This document shows, one piece after another, positions 24,616 to 33,420 of a DNA stretch of 64,000 bases. The DNA comes from Burkholderiaceae bacterium (GTDB lineage Bacteria; Pseudomonadota; Gammaproteobacteria; Burkholderiales; Burkholderiaceae_C), in the NCBI GenBank assembly GCA_016790575.1, contig JAEUOU010000007.1, positions 91,675 to 155,674 on the forward strand, read 5' to 3'. The notes below the pieces were generated by a model. It was not told where the DNA came from. It saw only the letters and a list, made by a program, of their open reading frames with translations, and did not search any database. Position 1 is the first letter of the stretch; each line of letters starts with the position of its first letter. The translations under genes and the position numbers were made by a program.

Positions 24616-25272
24616 TCAGGACAGTGGCAGCAGCCCGGCCGCGCGGGCGGTGGCCACGATGTTGCGCGCCTGCTGGGCGTAACCGCGCGCGTTGGCATGG
24701 ATCGCGTCCGAGCGCAGATCGGCGTCGGCCAGCACCTCGGACCAGCCCTCGCGCTGCAGCACCACCGCGCGCGCGGCAGCGATGTCGGCGTACATCGGGT
24801 GGTCGGTCAGCGAGCCGATGGCGGCGGACAGCGAGGGCCGCGGCACCGCCAGCAGCATCACCTGCAGGCCACGGGCCAGGGCGGTGTCGCAGAGGGCTTC
24901 GATGTGGGCGCGGGTGTCGGCCTCGGGCAGGCGGCGCAGGAAGTCGTTGCCACCAATACTCAGGATCAGCAACTGTGCCCCGGCGGTGTCCAGCAGCGCG
25001 GGCAGGCGCTCACGCGCCTGGGCGGCGGTGTCGCCCGGCACGCCGGCGTTGACCACCTCCCAGCCGGTCAGGCGGGCCAGTTCGGCGGGGTAGGCGGTGT
25101 CGGGGGTGGCGCCGGTGCCAAAGGTGAGTGAATCGCCCAGCGCCAGCACCACCGCGCCCTTCGGCACCGGACGCGCCCGGGGGCCTTTTCGGCCGCAGGC
25201 CGTCAGGGCCGGGCCGGCCGCCACGCCCAGCAGGGCGAGGACTCGGCGGCGGGTCCACCCGGAAACGGCCAT
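24616..25272 (-). CDS. Lipoprotein GDSL/SGNH esterase (TesA-like)
   Basis: 218 residues. The N-terminus combines twin arginines (TRRRVLALLG) with a lipobox ending LTAC, so export and lipid anchoring are likely. SGNH blocks are GDSLTFG (nucleophile Ser), the Gly in VPGD, GGNDFLRR, and D-A-I-H near the C-terminus. Family members are arylesterases, thioesterases or lysophospholipases. The gap to the SDR upstream is 17 bp. Confidence 0.9.
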   Translation of the reverse strand: MAVSGWTRRRVLALLGVAAGPALTACGRKGPRARPVPKGAVVLALGDSLTFGTGATPDTAYPAELARLTGWEVVNAGVPGDTAAQARERLPALLDTAGAQLLILSIGGNDFLRRLPEADTRAHIEALCDTALARGLQVMLLAVPRPSLSAAIGSLTDHPMYADIAAARAVVLQREGWSEVLADADLRSDAIHANARGYAQQARNIVATARAAGLLPLS

Positions 25273-25289
25273 GGGTGACGGTGCCCTGG

Positions 25290-26195
25290 TCAGCCCGCGG
25301 CGCGTGCCCGGGCCACCTCGTTCTGCCCCTGCGCGGTGCCGGCCAGGGGAACGGTTTCGCCGGTGCGGTCGGTCACCGCAGCCAGCGCGGCGGCCAGCCG
25401 CTCGGGCGTGGTGGCGTCGATGCCCAGGTGCACCCCGGGGGTGAGGGTGATGTGCGCGGCCTCGAACGTGCCCGCGCCGGCGCACAGGATGGCGCGTGTG
25501 GGGGCGTCGGCCGCCGCCAGCACCAGCATCGCCGGCACCACCGCCTCGGGCCGGAAGGCCGCCAGCATGTCGGGTGGAAACAGGTCTTCGGTCATGCGCG
25601 TGGCCGCGGTGGGCGCCAGACAGTTGACGCGGATGTCGTGTTTCGCGCCCTCCAGGCTCAGGGTCTGCATCAGGCCGACCAGCGCCATCTTGGCCGCGCC
25701 GTAGTTGCTTTGCCCGAAGTTGCCGTACAGGCCGCTGGACGAGGTGGTCATGACAATTCGGCCGTAGCGCTGCGCCTGCATGATCGGCCAGACCGCCTGG
25801 GTGCAGTGCACCGCGCCCATGACATGCACTTCCATCACCAGGCGGAAATCGTCCAGTGGCATCTTGGCAAAGCTCTTGTCGCGCAGGATGCCGGCGTTGT
25901 TGACCAGGATGTCCACCCGGCCCCAGGCCTCCACGGCCTGCTGCACCATGGCCGCGACAGCGGCCGCGTCGGTGACCGAGGCGCCGTTGGCCAGCGCCTG
26001 GCCACCGGCGGCGCGGATCTCCTCCACCACCGCCTGGGCCGCCGACACCGAGCCGCCCTCGCCGCCCACCGTGCCGCCCAGATCGTTGACCAGCACTCTG
26101 GCGCCGCGCGCCGCCAGCGCCAGCGCGTGCTGGCGGCCCAGGCCGCCGCCGGCGCCGGTCACGATGGCCACGCGGCCGGTGAAATCGAGGGTCAT
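25290..26195 (-). CDS. SDR oxidoreductase, hydroxyacyl-CoA dehydrogenase type
   Basis: 301 residues. The cofactor loop is TGAGGGLGRQHA, followed by NDLGG, DILVNNAGILRDKSF, and the catalytic S...Y-G-A-A-K (SSSGLYGNFGQSNYGAAK). The G-x-GGLGR and NDLGG features match the (3R)-hydroxyacyl-CoA dehydrogenase domain of multifunctional enzyme type 2. A role in fatty acid or steroid side-chain oxidation is plausible, and an acyl-CoA ligase gene lies nearby. The C-terminal 60 residues are variable. Confidence 0.87.
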   Translation of the reverse strand: MTLDFTGRVAIVTGAGGGLGRQHALALAARGARVLVNDLGGTVGGEGGSVSAAQAVVEEIRAAGGQALANGASVTDAAAVAAMVQQAVEAWGRVDILVNNAGILRDKSFAKMPLDDFRLVMEVHVMGAVHCTQAVWPIMQAQRYGRIVMTTSSSGLYGNFGQSNYGAAKMALVGLMQTLSLEGAKHDIRVNCLAPTAATRMTEDLFPPDMLAAFRPEAVVPAMLVLAAADAPTRAILCAGAGTFEAAHITLTPGVHLGIDATTPERLAAALAAVTDRTGETVPLAGTAQGQNEVARARAAG

Positions 26196-26296
26196 GAGGG
26201 CTTCTCCTGTCGTGCGGGTGATCGGTGAACCGGGCGGACTCTGCTACGCTGAAATCCGTCCTCTGCGAAGAATTTAACCCAAGCCCAGGCCCCGCC

Positions 26297-27193
26297 ATGA
26301 CCGACATGTCCCCCACGGAACAGACCTCGCCGCCCCCGCCGGCGCGCCCCGCCGCCACCGTGGTCCTGCTGCGCGACGCCCCCGGCGGGCTGGAGGTGTT
26401 CCTGATGCGCCGCCACGGCGAATCCGACGTGCTGGGCGGTGCCTACGTCTTCCCCGGCGGCAAGCTGGACGCCGACGACGCACGGCTGGACATGGCCGCC
26501 CACCTCGACCAGGCCCCGGACGCGCTGCACCAGGCGCTGGGCGAGCCGGAGCTGGACGCCACCACCGCGGCCAGCCTCTACGTGGCGGCGCTGCGCGAGG
26601 CGTTCGAAGAGTCGGGCATCCTGTTTGCGGAAGACGCCGCCACCGCGTCGGCGGTGGACGCCGACGCCGCCGCGGCCCGGCTGCGCGGCGGCCAGTCCTT
26701 TGCAGCGCTGCTGGCGGCCATGGGGCTGCGCCTGCGCACCCGCGACGTGGCCCCGTGGTCGCGCTGGGTGACACCGCACGTGCCGACCATGATGAACAAG
26801 CGCTTCGACACGCGCTTTTTTGTCGCCGCGGTTCCGTCCGACCAGACCGCCCGCCACGACAACTTTGAAACCACCCACAGCGTGTGGCTGCCGCCGCGCA
26901 CCGCGCTGGAGCAGTACCGCGACGGCCTGATCACCATGGCAGCGCCGCAGATCATGAGCCTGGCGCACCTGGCGCGCCACCAGCGGGTGGACAGTGTGCT
27001 GGGCGCGGCCCGCGCGCGCCGCCCGCCGGTGATCCAGCCCGCCTCGTTCACCCAGGGCGAGGACCGCATCCTGTGCTACCCCGGCGACCCGCGCCACCCG
27101 GTGGCCGAACGCGCCCTGCCCGGCCCGACACGGCTGCGTTTTCGTGCCCAGCGCTTCGAGCCCATTGACGGTTTCGAATCGCTTTTTGCCTGA
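26297..27193 (+). CDS. NUDIX hydrolase, NUDT19-like
   Basis: 298 residues. The Nudix region begins with AATVVLLRDAPGGLEVFLMRR and contains YVFPGGKLD. It then has a long insertion before the REAFEESGILF segment, the arrangement of the NUDT7/8/19-type CoA or NADH pyrophosphatases. The Glu residues of REAFEE are the metal ligands. Hydrolysis of acyl-CoA or a nucleotide is likely. It leads a run with a methyltransferase (gap 9 bp) and an acyl-CoA ligase. Confidence 0.85.
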   Translation: MTDMSPTEQTSPPPPARPAATVVLLRDAPGGLEVFLMRRHGESDVLGGAYVFPGGKLDADDARLDMAAHLDQAPDALHQALGEPELDATTAASLYVAALREAFEESGILFAEDAATASAVDADAAAARLRGGQSFAALLAAMGLRLRTRDVAPWSRWVTPHVPTMMNKRFDTRFFVAAVPSDQTARHDNFETTHSVWLPPRTALEQYRDGLITMAAPQIMSLAHLARHQRVDSVLGAARARRPPVIQPASFTQGEDRILCYPGDPRHPVAERALPGPTRLRFRAQRFEPIDGFESLFA

Positions 27194-27202
27194 GAAAACC
27201 CC

Positions 27203-27913
27203 ATGGAACGACCGGACCGCCCCAACACCGACCTGGTGGACAACGAGCTCGATCTGCTGCACACGCTGGTGCCGCTGCAGGCGCAGGCCATCGTCGAACT
27301 CGGCTGCGGCAAGGCCGAACTCGCGCGGCAGCTGCTGGCGCGCTGGCCCGGCTGCACCATCGACGCACTGGAGGTGGACGAGGTCCAGCTGGCGCGCAAT
27401 CGGGCCGCGCCCCCGGTGGGCGGCCTGCGCTTTGTGCACGCCGGCGCGCAGCAGATTCCGTTCGCCGACCAGTCGTTCGATCTGGCGCTGATGCTCAAGT
27501 CGCTGCACCACGTGCCCCTGGCGCTGATGGCCCAGGCACTGGCCGAGGCGCGGCGGGTGCTCCGGCCCGGCAGCCTGCTCTATGTGTCGGAGCCGGTGTT
27601 CGCCGGCCCGTTCAACGAGGTGATGCGGCTGTTTCACGACGAAGAGACGGTGCGCGGCGCCGCCTACGCCGCGCTGCAGGCGGCCCTGGCCGGCGGTGGC
27701 TGGACGGCCGTGGCCGAGCGCCATTTCGACATGCCGGTGCGTTTTGCCGACTTCGACGATTTCCGCCGCCGCATGATCGAGGTGAGTTTCAACGACCACC
27801 GCCTGTCCGACGCCACCCTGGCGGCCGTGCGCTCGCGGTTCGAAACCCATCTGGGCGCCAACGGAGCACGGTTTCACCGGCCCATGCGCGTGAACCTGCT
27901 GCGTCGCGCCTGA
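27203..27913 (+). CDS. Class I SAM-dependent methyltransferase
   Basis: 236 residues. The SAM loop is VELGCGKAELARQLL, followed by DALEVDEVQL, and the DLALMLKSLHHVPLALM segment typical of Methyltransf_11. A RRVLRPGSLLYVSEPVFAGP segment follows. The substrate is unknown. It is nine bases downstream of the NUDIX gene and 32 bp ahead of the ligase. Confidence 0.87.
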   Translation: MERPDRPNTDLVDNELDLLHTLVPLQAQAIVELGCGKAELARQLLARWPGCTIDALEVDEVQLARNRAAPPVGGLRFVHAGAQQIPFADQSFDLALMLKSLHHVPLALMAQALAEARRVLRPGSLLYVSEPVFAGPFNEVMRLFHDEETVRGAAYAALQAALAGGGWTAVAERHFDMPVRFADFDDFRRRMIEVSFNDHRLSDATLAAVRSRFETHLGANGARFHRPMRVNLLRRA

Positions 27914-27945
27914 CTTCCGCTTTGACACTCACGAGGAGACCCGCC

Positions 27946-29493
27946 ATGCACCCCATCGTCCGCCGCCAGACCATCGCCGACGCCCTGCGCCGCACCGCGC
28001 TGCGCCTGCCGGCCAAGACCGCCATCGTCTGCGGCGACACCTCCTGGTCCTATGCCGAGTTTGACGCCCTGGTCACGCGCCTGGCGGCGGGCCTGGCCGG
28101 GCGCGGCGTGCGCCAGGGCGACCGCGTGGCGGTGCTGGCCCGCAATTCGCACGGGTTTGCCGCGCTGCGTTTTGCGCTGGCCCGGCTGGGCGCGGTGCTG
28201 GTGCCGATCAACTTCATGCTCAAGGCCGACGAAGTGGCCTACATCCTGCGCCATGCGGGCGCCCGCACGCTGGCCACCGACAGCGGCCTGGCGGACCTCG
28301 CCCGTGCGGCCGCCGCCCTGGACACCGCCGTGCAAGATTTCGTCTGGCTGCCCTCGGAGGACCCCAGCGAGCCGGCCTCCGGCATGGCCCGGTTCGACGA
28401 ACTGGCTGCCTGCACCGCGCCCCTGCCCGAGATCACGCTGACCAGCACCGACCTGGCCCAGATCGTCTACACCAGCGGCACCGAATCCATGCCCAAAGGC
28501 GCGATGCTGACGCACGACGCCGTGCTGTGGCAGTACGTCAGCTGCGTGATCAACGCCGAAATCGCCGAGAGCGACCTGGCGCTGCACGCACTGCCGCTGT
28601 ACCACTGTGCCCAGCTGGATGTGTTTTTCGGGCCCGCCATCTACATCGGCTCGACCAACGTCATCACCGGCAAACCGGTGCCAGACCACCTGCTGGCGCT
28701 GATGAGCCGCCACCGCATCACCAGCTTTTTCGCCCCGCCCACGGTCTGGATTGCGTTGCTGCGCTCGCCGCAGTTCGACACCACCGACCTGTCGGCGCTG
28801 GCCAAGGGGTATTACGGCGCGTCCATCATGCCGGTGGCGGTGCTGCAGGAGCTGGCAGCGCCGCTGCCCAGGGTGCGGCTGTGGAACCTGTACGGCCAGA
28901 CCGAAATCGCGCCGCTGGCCACCATGCTCGGCCCGCAGGACCAGCTGCGCAAACCCGGCTCCTGCGGCAAGGCGGTGATCAATGTCGAAACCCGGGTGGT
29001 GAACGATGCCATGCAGGACGTGGCCGTGGGCGAGGTGGGCGAGATCGTGCACCGGTCGCCCCACCTGATGCTGGGCTATTTCAACGACCCCGACAAGACG
29101 GCGGCCGCCTTCAGCGGCGACTGGTTCCACAGCGGCGACCTGGCCACCATCGATGCCGAGGGCTACATCAGCGTGGTGGACCGCAAGAAGGACATGATCA
29201 AGACCGGCGGCGAAAACGTCGCCAGCCGCGAGGTCGAAGAGATGATCTACCGCCTGCCGCAGGTCAGCGAAGTCGCGGTGATCGGCCTGCCGGATCCGAA
29301 GTGGGTCGAAGCCGTGACCGCGGTGATCGTGGTGAAGGCCGGGCAGACCCTGACCGAGGACGAGGTCATCGCCCACTGCACGACCCACATGGCCGGCTTC
29401 AAGGCGCCCAAGCGCGTGGTGTTTGCCGACAGCCTGCCCAAGAACCCCAGCGGCAAGCTGCTCAAGCGCGAGCTTCGCCAGCGCCTCAACTGA
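27946..29493 (+). CDS. AMP-binding acyl-CoA synthetase
   Basis: 515 residues. Adenylation motifs: IVYTSGTESMPKGAMLTH (P-loop), LYGQTEIAP, SGDLATIDAEGY, DRKKDMIKTGGENV and the C-terminal PSGKLLKREL with the catalytic Lys. The P-loop has the unusual TSGTESMPKG in place of the common TSGTTGxPKG. The enzyme activates a carboxylic acid to its CoA ester; chain length is unknown. The start at 27946 follows ACGAGGAGACC. It is part of the NUDIX/methyltransferase run. Confidence 0.92.
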   Translation: MHPIVRRQTIADALRRTALRLPAKTAIVCGDTSWSYAEFDALVTRLAAGLAGRGVRQGDRVAVLARNSHGFAALRFALARLGAVLVPINFMLKADEVAYILRHAGARTLATDSGLADLARAAAALDTAVQDFVWLPSEDPSEPASGMARFDELAACTAPLPEITLTSTDLAQIVYTSGTESMPKGAMLTHDAVLWQYVSCVINAEIAESDLALHALPLYHCAQLDVFFGPAIYIGSTNVITGKPVPDHLLALMSRHRITSFFAPPTVWIALLRSPQFDTTDLSALAKGYYGASIMPVAVLQELAAPLPRVRLWNLYGQTEIAPLATMLGPQDQLRKPGSCGKAVINVETRVVNDAMQDVAVGEVGEIVHRSPHLMLGYFNDPDKTAAAFSGDWFHSGDLATIDAEGYISVVDRKKDMIKTGGENVASREVEEMIYRLPQVSEVAVIGLPDPKWVEAVTAVIVVKAGQTLTEDEVIAHCTTHMAGFKAPKRVVFADSLPKNPSGKLLKRELRQRLN

Positions 29494-29571
29494 CGCCCTG
29501 TCGGATGCTGGCCGCGGGCCGCCGGCCCGCCCCACGGCCCGGTACCACGGCCCGGTACACTTGCGCCCTCC

Positions 29572-30684
29572 ATGAGCGACGACAAGAAAAAAATCCGCCG
29601 GGCGAGTACGCCGGCCATGTCCGGGTGGGCCAAACTGCAACGCGGGCTGACTCCGGCCGCCGTGAGCAGCGAGGTACTCGCCGCCGCCGAACGGCACACC
29701 CGTGTTCCATTGCGCATCCGCCGGCAGGAATACGTGATTGCCTGGGGGCTGGCCCTTTCGACCGCCTGGGTCGCCACCCTGGAGCTTCCCGGCCAGTACG
29801 CACCCTGGGTTCTGGCCCTGCTGGCTTTGGCGATCGGAGGCTGGTGCCGGCAGTACCCGGCCCAGCACACCGCCATGATGATGCTGCGCGCCAGCATTCT
29901 GCTGGTGGGACTGACGGCCGTGCAACTGTCGCTGGACGGCGCCGCATCGCACAGCCTCTTTCGCTTCTGGCCGGTGGTGCTGGCCGCCGGCTATGCGCTC
30001 ATCGCCGAGCGGCGCTGGGCCATTGCCATCCTGCTGATCTGCCTGTTGCAATTCGGCGCGACAACCGCCTTGCTGGGCGTTTCGGGAGCCAGCCTCCAAT
30101 CTGCCCTGGCATCGTTGGGAATCGTGCTGGTCTGGCCGATCGTGTCGATGATCCTAGCCCGCCCGGTGCATCAGAGCGTGGCCCAGATCGAAGCCAGCCT
30201 CAGTGATGAATCTTCGGGCCTTTACAACGCAGCCGGCTTGCTGGCCAACGGGCGCGACCTGATGTCACAGCATGTGCGCAGCGAAGAGCCGATCGCCATC
30301 GCCCTGGTACGCTACCGTGACCGCGCCGGCGCGGAGCGACTCTTGGGTCGCCAGGCTGCCGTTCGGCTGATGGGGCGCACGTTGCGCGTCATTGCCGCCC
30401 GTTCCGGTGGCGCAGCCATCGCTGCACGGGTGGGCTCCAACGAGTATGCCCTTCTCCTGCCCGGCCGCGATTCGAAACAGGCCCGTGCCTTGTTGCGGTC
30501 ACGGCTGGGAGAGCCCGCACAGCTGAGCACCGAACTGAACGGTACGGTAGTGCGCTTTGAGCTCGAATGGACCGCGACGAGCCCCCGACCCGAGATACAA
30601 ACCATCGAGTTGCTGTACAAGAGGGTTCGCGACAAGCTGATCATGCAGGGTGCCCCCGCCGACTCCACTGCCCGCGACGACTGA
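29572..30684 (+). CDS. Membrane protein with degenerate GGDEF domain
   Basis: 370 residues. Six hydrophobic segments span about 55-197. A GGDEF-like domain follows (about 205-355), in which the catalytic GGDEF is replaced by G288-S-N-E-Y292 in RVGSNEYALLLPG. The metal-binding Asp and the second Gly are gone, so diguanylate cyclase activity is not expected. It may instead be a regulatory or scaffold domain. It converges on a DUF1631 gene, 59 bp away. Confidence 0.82.
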   Translation: MSDDKKKIRRASTPAMSGWAKLQRGLTPAAVSSEVLAAAERHTRVPLRIRRQEYVIAWGLALSTAWVATLELPGQYAPWVLALLALAIGGWCRQYPAQHTAMMMLRASILLVGLTAVQLSLDGAASHSLFRFWPVVLAAGYALIAERRWAIAILLICLLQFGATTALLGVSGASLQSALASLGIVLVWPIVSMILARPVHQSVAQIEASLSDESSGLYNAAGLLANGRDLMSQHVRSEEPIAIALVRYRDRAGAERLLGRQAAVRLMGRTLRVIAARSGGAAIAARVGSNEYALLLPGRDSKQARALLRSRLGEPAQLSTELNGTVVRFELEWTATSPRPEIQTIELLYKRVRDKLIMQGAPADSTARDD

Positions 30685-30743
30685 AGGCCGGGCAGAGGGC
30701 GGGCCTGGCGGCTGCGCCGGCGGGCAGGTCGCCGGCCCATCAC

Positions 30744-33251
30744 TCAGGGCGCGGCTTCGGCCTGCGCCAGAACAGCGTCCAGAGCCGTCTCCACCACCGG
30801 GCCACTGCGGACACCGCGCAGCCGGCCAGACGACAGCAGGCGCAGGCAACTGCGCCGGGTCATGGTGTGCGCGCGCCCCCCATGGCTGACAAACAGGAAA
30901 AGGCTGGCTTTCTCGCTTCGCCATTGCAACTGCGCCCGCAACCACTCGCCGCCCATCTGCAGGTCAACCCAGTCGCCGGTGCGCATCGCCGCGAGCACCT
31001 GCCCCTGGGGATCAGCGATTTCGGGGGGAGCCAGAGGATCGGACACGCCCGCCGCCGGGAGGTCAAGCGAGGCAGGCGCGGAATCCGGGGCCCCGGCATG
31101 GGCCACCGTCACCGGGGAAGGCGCCGGGGAACCGACCGAGTCGAGCGGAACGCCCGCACTGTCCGGTTCCGGGCTGAAACCGGCGACCTCGCGCTCTGCC
31201 GCCGACAGCCAGGGCGTCCCGGGGAAACCGGGCGTTACGCGGGGCGGCACCACGGATTCCGCCGGGGCTGCGGGGGGAGGATGGGAGCCCGGTTCGCGCC
31301 GACCCCGCCGCCGGGTCAGGTCCAGCACCGGCTTGTGCAACTCCATCAGTTGATCTAGGAAGCTGGTCCGCTCCAGGGTATCTGCACCGATCAGGTCCAG
31401 TCCTTCATTGATCTTCCCCAGCAAGGACGGAATCATCTCGATCAACTGACCGGGCTGGCGCAGCGTGAATTCACGCTTGGCGCTCCACAGCAGGGAGGAA
31501 ACCAGCACCCCATAGCCGCCCGGGTCCATCAGCCCGCGCTCGTCAATCAGGCGCGCGTGGGCCATCACCAGCGCCCAGCGCTCGTACAGGAAATCCAGCA
31601 CCGGGCCGGGAACGCCCGCCAGGTCGGTGCGCTGACTCAGTTCAAAGGCGATGGAGTCGGCCAGACGCTGGCGCTCCTCGGCAAACTGCACGGCCGCCTG
31701 GGCGCGCAAGCGGCGCCGGTTTTCGGCTTCATCCTCCTCGGCCCACCCCTGCTCCAGCCCCTCCAGGCAGCGGGCAATGGGCTGAGCCGATTCGACCGGC
31801 TGCTCCGAAAGTCGGGCAATTGCCTGGGAGACCGGCAACATGAAATCGGCAAACGCGGCGCCGTATTCGTCGTTGTAACGCAGACTGCGCTGGGCAATGC
31901 GTTCCAGCATCTGCCGACCCGGATGCTGTGTGTCGGCCAGAAACTGCGGATCGGCCATCGCCAGGCGAACCAGCGAAGGCTCCAGCGCCACCATCGCCTC
32001 GCGCACCGGTGCAAGCAAGCGCTCATCCTGCCCGACCTGATCGACCAGACGATGGACACACTCCAGTGCGGTGGCCTGGGCGACATCGCTGACCTGCTGG
32101 CGCAGGTCGGCACGGACCAGGGCGCGCTCGCGGGCATGGGCCAGTTGACCCCAACGATGGCGGTCGAGTTCATCACGTGTGCTGACCACCCGGGCGGGCC
32201 GGTTCACCGGCGGCAGTTCGCGGTAGTCCGGCACCTCCCCCGCGCGGGTATCGCCCGCCGGCTCGGTGTGGTCCAGCAGGCGCTCATATTCAGCCTGCGC
32301 CCGCTGGTGATAGTCCGGCGCGAGCCGCCCCGGAAGATGCCCGAGTGCCCCTTGCAGCAGATTGCGCACCCAGTGGCCGAACCCCTGGACCGGGTCAATC
32401 GCACGGGCGGGGTCCGTTGCGCCAGCCGATGCCGAGCCGCCCCGCGCCGCCTCGCCCCCCGCGCCATCACCGCCATGGCCCGCGGCAGCGGAAGCGCCGC
32501 CTGGCAGTCCGCCGCTGCCCTGCCGGCCGGCGTCCACTGCGCCGCTTCGACCGGCGTCGAATGGGCGCGCCGTGGCGCTGTCGTCGGCGCGGCGGGTGCG
32601 GTATCCGGGCGCTTCGACGCCCCGTTCGGACAACACCTCCGCGATGCGGGTCAGCACGGCGCCCAACTCACGCCCGAACGCGCCGCCCAGATGGCGGCTC
32701 CAGTGCGCCCGCAGGCCGGGGTCCAGCGGCTGGTCATCCAGCAGGCTCTGCAATACCGGCACAAACAGTTCAGGACGGAACGGATTGCGCTCCGGGTCGA
32801 TACAGTCCAACCCCAGCGCGCCACTGACCAGTCCGTCCAGTTCGCCGACCTGCGCATCAACCAGCGGCGCCACCTGCTGCAGCAGGCGGCGCACCGCCAA
32901 GTCTTTTTCGACCTGAAGGTGCCCGACCAGGGTCAACTCGCCCGGAGCGCTGACGGGTGCATCGAGAGCACCGAAATCGGAACCGCCGAAGCCGGTCTTG
33001 ACCGGATTGCGCAGCGTCCGCTCCAGCGCACGCCCCAGCGAATCCACATACGCCTGGCGCAACTCGTCACGCCCTTTTTGCAGGGCCAGCCAGGCCAGTG
33101 CCAATTCGTTGCGGACCGCAATCTTCTGCGCTGCGGCCTCTTCGGCGCGCAGCAGCACAATGACCCGGTCAATACAGGCCTGCAAGGCAATACCCGCCCC
33201 GGCGAGTGCTTCCTCGGAGCAGATCTGCAGGGTACGGGACGCGGCACGCAT
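30744..33251 (-). CDS. DUF1631 family protein
   Basis: 835 residues, soluble, with many Glu/Arg-rich helices, a central Gly/Ala/Ser-rich linker (about 230-310) and another Pro-rich linker (about 640-720). The C-terminal 90 residues (WVDLQMGGEWLRAQLQW, then LFLFVSHGGRAHTMTRR) look like a compact beta domain reminiscent of PilZ-type regions. DUF1631 proteins occur in Beta- and Gammaproteobacteria and have been linked to c-di-GMP networks by association. The start MRAASRTLQIC at 33251 is preferred over the upstream frame extension. The convergent degenerate GGDEF neighbour is suggestive. Confidence 0.82.
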   Translation of the reverse strand: MRAASRTLQICSEEALAGAGIALQACIDRVIVLLRAEEAAAQKIAVRNELALAWLALQKGRDELRQAYVDSLGRALERTLRNPVKTGFGGSDFGALDAPVSAPGELTLVGHLQVEKDLAVRRLLQQVAPLVDAQVGELDGLVSGALGLDCIDPERNPFRPELFVPVLQSLLDDQPLDPGLRAHWSRHLGGAFGRELGAVLTRIAEVLSERGVEAPGYRTRRADDSATARPFDAGRSGAVDAGRQGSGGLPGGASAAAGHGGDGAGGEAARGGSASAGATDPARAIDPVQGFGHWVRNLLQGALGHLPGRLAPDYHQRAQAEYERLLDHTEPAGDTRAGEVPDYRELPPVNRPARVVSTRDELDRHRWGQLAHARERALVRADLRQQVSDVAQATALECVHRLVDQVGQDERLLAPVREAMVALEPSLVRLAMADPQFLADTQHPGRQMLERIAQRSLRYNDEYGAAFADFMLPVSQAIARLSEQPVESAQPIARCLEGLEQGWAEEDEAENRRRLRAQAAVQFAEERQRLADSIAFELSQRTDLAGVPGPVLDFLYERWALVMAHARLIDERGLMDPGGYGVLVSSLLWSAKREFTLRQPGQLIEMIPSLLGKINEGLDLIGADTLERTSFLDQLMELHKPVLDLTRRRGRREPGSHPPPAAPAESVVPPRVTPGFPGTPWLSAAEREVAGFSPEPDSAGVPLDSVGSPAPSPVTVAHAGAPDSAPASLDLPAAGVSDPLAPPEIADPQGQVLAAMRTGDWVDLQMGGEWLRAQLQWRSEKASLFLFVSHGGRAHTMTRRSCLRLLSSGRLRGVRSGPVVETALDAVLAQAEAAP

Positions 33252-33323
33252 GACAAATGGGCAGTAACGTTTCTTGTCAGCCCGCTCTACACTTTCTGAC
33301 GACTCTGACAAAAAGCGGCAAAC

Positions 33324-33341
33324 GACTGACAAAAATCAGTC
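33324..33341. promoter_or_regulatory. Short hairpin GACTGA-CAAAAA-TCAGTC upstream of the DUF1631 gene
   Basis: Six-base inverted arms around a six-base loop in the 169 bp between dus and the DUF1631 gene. It lacks a T-tract, so it is a weak terminator at best. It may be an operator. Confidence 0.3.
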
Positions 33342-33420
33342 TGCCACTACATTGCGTCGCATTTGCTTACCGGAAACACACTGAAACAGGTTTGACGGAC
33401 GCTCACAGCTCCGCCGCCGA

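Noticed and set aside
27874..30099. 741-codon minus-strand frame
   Set aside because: Antisense shadow of the acyl-CoA synthetase and the GGDEF-like gene, Gly/His/Gln-rich.
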